Below are positions 58,025-64,000 of a DNA stretch of 64,000 nucleotides, in pieces. This stretch comes from Macrothele yani (Eukaryota > Arthropoda > Arachnida > Araneae > Macrothelidae). The position numbers and the translations under genes were made by a program. The stretch spans positions 77,992,607-78,056,606 of the forward strand of contig CM077005.1 in NCBI GenBank assembly GCA_039090855.1, written 5' to 3'. Below the pieces are notes generated by a model. That model saw nothing but the letters and a program-made list of their open reading frames with translations. It was not told the DNA's origin and ran no database searches. Position 1 is the stretch's first letter. Each line of letters begins with the position of its first letter.

Positions 58025-58099
58025 GATAGCAGGATATGTATCACAGAGCTCATAGTTTTCATTTATTTTTGTAATCTTCCAGCTTTCAGTGGGAAGCCC
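58025..58099 (-). CDS. mtm: Myotubularin, exon encoding GLPTESW..DTYPAI
   Basis: A 25-codon phase-0 exon between a TTTTCAG acceptor and a GTAAGT donor. It encodes [19 protein letters not shown] followed by DTYPAI, the family's RQGxPNxxWRITxxNxxYxLCxTYPxxL block that links the PH-GRAM domain to the phosphatase domain. The next exon is 17.8 kb downstream at 40253, the intron that holds both large hAT elements and most Tc1 fossils. The preceding exon (consensus NGWxxYDPxxEFxR) is not visible up to 64000. Confidence 0.95.
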
Positions 58100-58879
58100 C
58101 TGAAAAAAAAAAAAAGTTGGTTAAGCCAAACAGAATAACTGAAACTGAAAACACTGTGATGATGTGGTACAACAAACATTCCAAATATTTACAGGTGCTG
58201 CTAATCAAAAATAGAATTTCATTAGACAAGATCACTTTCCAAATACACATCAACTTCCAGAGGATTTGACTCAGTATTAGAATAGACATAACACTGTTTG
58301 AGAACAAAATATGCAAGCTAATGACAACAATAAAAGTATATTGAATTATTCTTAAGTAAAATGTCATTTGATGAAGAGCTGATTTTCACGTGGATTCACA
58401 AAGTGGTGCTATCTTACCAGCATCACTACATGCATGAGAACATTAATCATGAAAACAACATTAAACAAGAGAGGAGAAATAAAATAAAAAAGAAAACTAT
58501 TAGTGGCCACACATACATGGCTCATTGTAAAGCAGCCATCAATCAAATGTCAAGTCAGTTAATCCCATGTGCAGCCAAAAGGCATATCTTAATCCCTTAC
58601 ATGCAAATTCACTACTGTAAAAAATACAATAGTAAAGCCATGAAAGCTATGACTGATCAAGAGAAGAGTACTAAAAACAGAGACTACTTTTTTTTTAAAT
58701 ATACAATTCAAATAAAAATTAGTGGAATGTTTTATAATACTTTCTATTATTGGCATTTTTTTAAATCTCTTCTATCACAACATTTAGTTTTGGAAGGAAT
58801 AAAAAGTTTATTTGCGTTTACTTTCATATGTGGCTGCACGTACTATAGAATTAACATAAGAATTGAAAATTTTTGGAGT
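58100..58879. other. Intronic DNA, unrecognised long frame
   Basis: A plus frame of 179 codons (58361-58900) is open but has no domain, no family resemblance and AT-driven composition. Treated as chance. Confidence 0.5.
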
Positions 58880-58884
58880 AGCAT

Positions 58885-59235
58885 CTCTGCCCTTTCTTAA
58901 GACTACAGTAGGTGCTACCATTCATGAGATAAAATTCCGATCTTTCAAATAATTCAATGTTGTACCTTTTCTTATTTCCATTACTTCTGCTAATTTTCTT
59001 TCGAAAAAGTGTTGTTGCTGTGTCAGAATTTCTACAGTGTCTCAAATTACTTTATGTCCTGACACACTAAAGTTCTGTCACACCAAAGCACTTTTTTAAA
59101 ATGGAAATTAGCAGAAGGACTGTAAATACAGAGAAGATGCACAATACCGAATGATTTGAAAGGTTGGAATTTGTCTCATGAATGGCAACACCTACAATAG
59201 CCCTGAGGAAGGGTAACGGTACTACCCAAAAATTT
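58885..59235. repeat. Inverted repeat with Penelope-like features
   Basis: The left arm (about 58898-59045) is mirrored by the right arm (about 59065-59197): CTACAGTAGGTGCTACCATT CATGAG against the reverse complement CTATTGTAGGTGTTGCCATT CATGAG. The pairing continues through TTCTGCTAATTT and AAAGTG to an approximately 20-nt centre. A hammerhead-like core lies just outside the right arm. Divergence between arms is higher (about 25 percent), so it is older than the other palindromes. Confidence 0.65.
59197..59235 (+). ncRNA. Degenerate hammerhead-like core
   Basis: CTGAGGA (59203-59209, fits CTGANGA), stem II GGGT ... ACCC (59211-59214 and 59224-59227), then AAAA where GAAA is expected. The adjoining palindrome arrangement is the same as in the other copies. 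Confidence 0.35.
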
Positions 59236-60029
59236 GACAAGTAAAAACTAGCATGCAAAAGCATTTAATTCCAAAGTAAATCCCATTTTAATCTACAAAT
59301 AATTATAGATTAATAATTTTGAGGAATACCTGTCATCATTTATTAACAAAAACAGATCTTGCTGTATTAGGTGTATCTTACTTGAGTTTTGTGGCCAAAC
59401 TTGTTTACAAAAACAGGAATTTGAAATAAAATATTGGTAGAGTAGAAGATAATGATTTGCAATCTTTGTGTGCAGAAGAACACAAGCACCAGCGGCGGCT
59501 TTTCAGGTGAAGTAGGTGAAGTGCCTCTTCACCTAATTTACTTAAAATAAAGTTTTATTCAGTAATTTTTTATAATATATTCTTTTTTGCCTTTGTTCAG
59601 TTCTAAAATACTCAAAATTTTAAATAGATATTAATTCACATGGTGCGCTCAATACGGAAAACAAACCTTATACGCAAAACAGTGCAAGGGAAGAGCCGAA
59701 ATGAGAAAGCTTGGAAGTCTGCATTTTCGGCCGAATTGTCATGGTAACCGTGACGTTACCCTCCCCAATCTGCTCGCTCAAGTGAAGTGTTTCAGCTTCA
59801 GGCACCTTAGCTCTGCTTCTCTCAGTTTTTGAGCGTGAAGTCGTGCGAGATCACGGTGGAGCGGGCGGACTACCAGGATACCATGCAATCTACTAGAGCT
59901 TTTCCTTGTGGTGCTGTGGTACATTATTTTCCGAAAGGAATTTGTTCTTTCGTGCTTTGTGTTTATTTGTTGAAAGGTTTAGCTGATATTTTAGGTTTGT
60001 GTACAATTTAACTGATAGTAAAAGTGTTT

Positions 60030-60716
60030 AGTATGCATCCTGTGGACAACATTGTAATTTATTGCAAACTCAATTTAATCGGTAGAAAGAAGATAAAAAA
60101 GACATTTTACTTCAAGGACGACCGACGGATTCACTGACAATTGCTGCCAAGAAAGAAATCAAGAAGAGCGGTAAATCTAACAATATTAATATTAAAAATT
60201 AGTGTTTTACTGAATATAAATGGATTTGCAGCACTTCTGCGTTAATTTTTTTTTTGGCCCTGCCTACTTTTTAGTAATAAACATTCGGCATGGCATAAAG
60301 ACGGATTCTCAGATTTATTAAGCATAACACGGTCACTTCATAAACATCGTGATTTTAGCGAACATCTGAAATGCGAATTAATGTTAAGGAATTTTGAAAA
60401 AATTAAAACACATTGCCGATGCCTTGAGGAAGAAATGCTAGGCTTTTGAAAATGTATTTTAACGAAAACGTTCGCTTAAAAATAGACTTTTCCTGTAGAC
60501 AGTGATTGATGCAGTATTAGTCTATACTGTATTTGAGCAAACAAGAACTAGCATTCCGTGACCATGACGAAAGCATGGAATCAATAAATCGTGGAAATTT
60601 CATTGAATTACTTTAATTGTTGATATCAAGAAATCCTTTAGAAATTCAAAATCAATATGAAAGGATAAAAAATGTCTTCACTGGGAACTCGAAAACTATT
60701 CAAAATGAATTAATTG
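60030..60716 (+). pseudogene. ZMYM1-like hAT transposase, N-terminal half
   Basis: Plus-strand fragments: LQGRPTDSLTIAAKKEIKKS (the family's GRPxPxLx... entry) at about 60113, then FREHDESMESINRGNFIELL and NSKTIQNELIECI up to 60716. These are the FRGHDES...NxGNFxELLxLL and QNExIxxI motifs of zinc-finger MYM-type hAT proteins. Interrupted by stops; a stretch around 60200-60500 is poorly readable. Confidence 0.68.
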
Positions 60717-60719
60717 AAT

Positions 60720-63455
60720 GTATTAAAGAGAAAAGGAGAAGATCTCATTGAACTGAAAAGTGGACATCTCTTCTACTATCGTGGGGCTGATACTGGCAGA
60801 ACTAGTGGTGTTGGATTTATAATAAACAAGAAACTGAAGGATAAAGTTGTAGAAGTTGAAAGTTCCTCTGACAGAGCTGCACGACTCATTATCCAACTCT
60901 CGAAAAGATACCAGGTTCAGATTATTCAAACTTATGCACCCGCCACAAGTCATCCTGAAGAAGAAATTGAAGAATTGTATGAGGAAATTCGTCATCTAAA
61001 TAATAAAGGTAAGCAGCACTTGAAGATAATTATGGGAGATTTCAATGCAAAAATAGGGCAAAAGCAACAGAATGAAACTTCAGTAGGTAAATTCGGGCAC
61101 GGCAACAGAAACCAGCATGGAAATACTCCCGTAGAGTTTGCAGAGGCAGAAGGGCTTTTCATCTTGAACTCCTTTTTCAAGAAAAAGCCACACAGGAAAT
61201 GAACATGGAGACATCCAAATGGGACGACAAGTGAAATTGATTTTATTATGTGTAACAAAAAATTTGTCATAGAAGACTGCAGTGAGCTAAACAAATTCAA
61301 CACAGGTAGTGACCATAAATTGGCGAGATGTAAGATGCACCTCAACATTAAACTCGAACGTGACAAGCTCATAAGACAAACAAAATGTATTGACATAACC
61401 AACCTTAAAAAACACCATAATACCTTCAAGTTGGAACTGAAGAACAGATTCTCTGCTTTACAAGGCCTAACATCAGAAGAAGTGGATATTTCTGAAGTTA
61501 ACAGAAAAGTAACCAAAGCTCTTATGGAAACAGCAACAAAATTAGCTGGGTCTAAGAACAAGTTGCATGTGAACAAATTATCAGGAAAAACCAAAATGTT
61601 GATGCAAAAAAGAAGAGAGATGAGGACAACTAAAGAAGATGTGACTTCCAAAGTGGAATATATAGAGCTATGCAAGACAGTACAAAAAAGTGTCACTGAA
61701 GACATAAGGAAATTCAACTGTGAACTAGTAAGGAAAGCAATTGAAAACAACCAAAGCCTAAAGATAGCAAAGGGACATCTCAATCTCAGTAAGGGAAGAA
61801 AACAGATTATAGCACTGAGAAAAGAAGATGGTTCTGTAACAAGAAATAGAGGCGAAATTTTGACAAGAGTGAAAGGTTTCTACTCCAAATTATATGAAAG
61901 GGATGATACATGTACTCCAGACATCATGAAAGGTACCAGTACCAGAGTTCTTCCAGTCCTCGTAGCAGAAGTTGCACATGCAATCAAGAACATGAAGCGG
62001 GGAAAAGCTCCAGAAGAAGATGGAATTATTGTAGACATCACACAAGAAGCAAGTGGAGAAATCGAAACAGTACTCGCCCAAATTTTCACTCGATGCCTTA
62101 ATGAAGGGAAGATTCCTGAGGATTGGAACAACGCTACAATGATCCTGCTACATAAAAAAGGTGACATTGAGGATCTCAGGAACTACAGACCTATCAGCCT
62201 CCTATCAGTGGTTTATAAAATCTTCACTGAAGTTCTTTCACACCGCTTGAAGGTGACACTGGACATGGCTCAACCGAGAGAACAAGCTGGATTCAGGATT
62301 GGCTACAGCAAAATAGATCATATTTACGTACTGAGAGAACTAATTGAAAAAGCGAGGGAATATGAACTTCCATTATGCATGGCTTTTATCGATTATGAAA
62401 AAGCCTTTGATTCAGTGAAACCATCAGCATTTACAATGGCTCTGAAATCCTGCGGTACTGATGATGCGTACATTAATATTATTAATAACATCTATAAAAA
62501 TGCAAGTGCAAAGATTTGGCTGTTTGAAAATACAACACACATAAAAATTGGAAAAGGAGTGAGACAAGGTGACACCATATCTCCGAAACTCTTTAATGCC
62601 ACATTGGAAAATGTCTTTCAATCACTGAACTGGGAAAAAAAAAGAGATAAAGATTAATGGAGATTATCTAACCCACCTTCGTTTTGCTGATGACGTAGTC
62701 ATTTTTGCAACTACCCCATCAGAGCTGCAGAGTATGATCCAGGAACTTGCTGACAAGAGTAAAGAAGTGGGATTAAAAATGAACTTTCAGAATACAAAAG
62801 TGACGTTCAATGCTTTTACAAGAAATGAAGATTTATCGATTGATGGAGAAAAGCTGGAGATAACAGACACGTACATTTATCTTGGACAGCAGATATCAAG
62901 TGAGGGTCACATTGATGAAGAAATTAATCGCCGTACAAAACTTGCCTGGAGAGCTTTTGGAAGAAACAGCATAATTTTCAAGAGTAATATGTCATTATGT
63001 CTTAAAAGAAAAGTGTTTGATCAATGCATCCTTCCAGTGCTTACGTATGGTGCAGAGACGTGGACCTTAACTAAAAAAGACATACAAAGGCTGCAGACAA
63101 CTCAAAGAAGCATGGAGAGGGTGCATGCTTGGTGTAACCAGGAGAGATAAGAAGAGGAACTCGTGGATCCGAAAAATGACAAGAGTGGAGTTAAATTCCT
63201 GAAATGTCAATGGGCTGGACATATTGCCAGAAGGACAGACCATTGATGGACAGCCAAAACTTTAGATTGGATTCCAAGGGACAGGAAAAGACTCAGAAGA
63301 AGACCACATGGAAGATGGGTGGATGAAATTCGAAAGTATGTGGGAGTGACATGGAGGAGACTGGCACAAGACAGACCGTTGTGGAGGAAACTTGGGGAGA
63401 CCTTCGTCCAGCAGTGGATTGATAATGGTTGACAATGATGATGATGATGATTCCT
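60720..63455 (+). mobile_element. RTE-clade non-LTR retrotransposon, 5'-truncated
   Basis: Inserted directly after the hAT codons for IQNELIECI. It begins within the endonuclease (about 60 residues missing) and ends after FVQQWID with a (GAT)n tail (63436-63451), the short simple-repeat 3' tail usual for RTE. The hAT reading resumes right after. A TSD was not recognised. Confidence 0.85.
60724..63440 (+). pseudogene. RTE endonuclease-reverse transcriptase, two main lesions
   Basis: Endonuclease: ELKSGHLFYYRGADTGRTSG, IIQTYAPATSHPEEE, IIMGDFNAKIGQKQ, then FNTGSDHKLARCK. Reverse transcriptase: LRNYRPISLLSVVYKIFTEV, REQAGFRIGYSKIDHI, MAFIDYEKAFDSV, GKGVRQGDTISPKLFNATLE, LRFADDVVIFA (FADD at 62686-62697), GLKMNFQNTKV, ILPVLTYGAETW and WAGHIARR, closing with WIPRDRKRLRRRPHGRWVDE. 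A TGA (61200-61202) replaces a Trp codon in frame, and an A-run at about 62634-62643 shifts the frame. Further shifts occur after 63130. It belongs to a different family from the elements at 6.3 and 35.3 kb. Confidence 0.9.
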
Positions 63456-64000
63456 GAATTTATAAACAATCATGTCAAAAATTAAATAATTTTTTATTGT
63501 TGATTCGGAAGGTGTATTTGGTTGAGGGATTTTTGGGTTTCCATGATGTGAGTAAAGATAGACCGTCAGGAGCTTTATACAAAATGCTAGACAAAATTTT
63601 GGAACAGTTTGATTACCAACGCAAATAAATAGGACAATGTGACGATGGGGCAAGTATAATGTCTGGACACTTAAATGGGCTAAAGAACAAAAAGTCAGGG
63701 ATAAAGCTTATCAAGCTGTTTTTGTTCATTGCTTAGTTCACCGTTTGAATCTTGTATTACAGTAGTTTTTCTAAAATTTTTGCAAGCCTCAGTGGAATTG
63801 CTTCATTTTTTCACCATTCTACGAATCGGTCTTATACACTTACATCAACAACCGCAAGACGCATACCAACCATAACAGAAACTCGATGGTCCTTCACTTC
63901 GAAATTAGTGAGTGTAATTGTTGAAGATTGGGATAAATTGAAGAAAGTGTTCGTATTTCTGACAAATAGCAAACAATCAAACAAAAAACCAATTCATCTT
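63455..64000 (+). pseudogene. ZMYM1-like hAT transposase, central catalytic part
   Basis: Continues the frame split by the RTE: VEGFLGFHDVSKDRPSGALY (family ERFLxFxDVSxDRSAxAL), IGQCDDGASIMSGHLNGLKN (the QCYDGAxxMSGxxxGLQ motif with a catalytic Asp), FVHCLVHRLNLVLQ-like wording near 63725, then RRIPTITETRWSF (the RPxxxSxTRWSxR motif). It runs off the right edge. Several stops. Confidence 0.75.

Larger units (their letters stand above)
59490..64000 (+). mobile_element. hAT element of ZMYM type, interrupted by an RTE retrotransposon, running off the window
   Basis: Starts CAGCGGCGGCTTTTCAGG, a hAT-like terminus. Transposase remnants lie at 60030-60716 and resume at about 63455 after the RTE insertion. 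The right terminus is outside the window, so no TSD can be tested. Confidence 0.7.

Noticed and set aside
58361..58900. Plus-strand frame of 179 codons
   Set aside because: No family resemblance, AT-driven amino acid content, no splice or promoter support.

Overview
The window looks like animal nuclear DNA, most probably from an insect with a large, repeat-rich genome. It is AT-rich, contains no bacterial-style gene, and is dominated by transposons of typical insect types. Its only host gene is a myotubularin-family phosphoinositide 3-phosphatase (insect mtm; MTM1/MTMR1/MTMR2 group) on the minus strand. Seven consecutive coding exons can be read: 58025-58099, 40179-40253, 39874-40062, 29261-29545, 23694-23801, 20823-20915 and 3397-3510. 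They join into 313 uninterrupted codons, every intron is GT-AG, and every intron is phase 0. The phosphatase signature HCSDGWDRT is in the 95-codon exon. The PH-GRAM end should lie to the right of the window and the C-terminus to the left. Everything else is intronic, in introns of 17.8, 0.1, 10.3, 5.5, 2.8 and 17.3 kb.

Left part (1-20.8 kb): a TTAA-flanked piggyBac-type MITE (711-2495) holds a mariner copy (929-2293). Next come a 5'-truncated RTE-like retrotransposon (6281-8833), two Tc1-like elements (9071-10287 and about 10640-11780), a tRNA-derived SINE (about 11983-12200), a non-autonomous hAT with 8-bp target duplication (12331-13976), and a decayed Tigger/pogo element (from 14056). The Tigger copy carries a nested inverted-repeat Penelope-like insertion (16676-17685). 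A Tc1-like element with 32-bp identical ends (17943-19312) and a Helitron (19452-20264) follow.

Middle part (20.9-49.4 kb): a Penelope-like endonuclease fossil (22.0-22.5 kb); a piggyBac element with a broken transposase (24557-27057); decayed non-LTR fragments (30.7-31.8 and 38.8-39.3 kb); a palindromic pair of Penelope-like 3' ends with 1.1-kb arms (32905-35228); a second RTE-like element (about 35.34-38.71 kb); the C-terminus of a restriction-like-endonuclease retrotransposon (41.0-42.0 kb); several Tc1/mariner fossils (42.7-49.2 kb); and a decayed tandem array of roughly 145-bp units carrying a CTCF-like core (44.3-45.9 kb).

Right part (49.7-64 kb): a 7.2-kb hAT with perfect 8-bp TSD (49769-56986), itself containing a Helitron and another hAT (53508-56213); another Penelope-like fragment (57.06-57.67 kb); a further palindromic repeat (58.9-59.2 kb); and a ZMYM-type hAT transposase fossil (59.49 kb to the window end), split by an RTE retrotransposon (about 60.72-63.45 kb).

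The most notable signal is a recurring hammerhead-ribozyme-like core (CTGANGA, stem II, GAAA, four bases, TA/TC, then a stem I partner). It occurs at or near 17206, 22475, 33507 (minus), 34627, 57126 and 59203. In three of these it lies next to Penelope-like endonuclease remnants, and in several it sits at or beside the centre of a long palindrome. Penelope-like elements are known to carry hammerhead motifs, so the family assignment is expected. The repeated placement at palindrome junctions is what deserves a second look.
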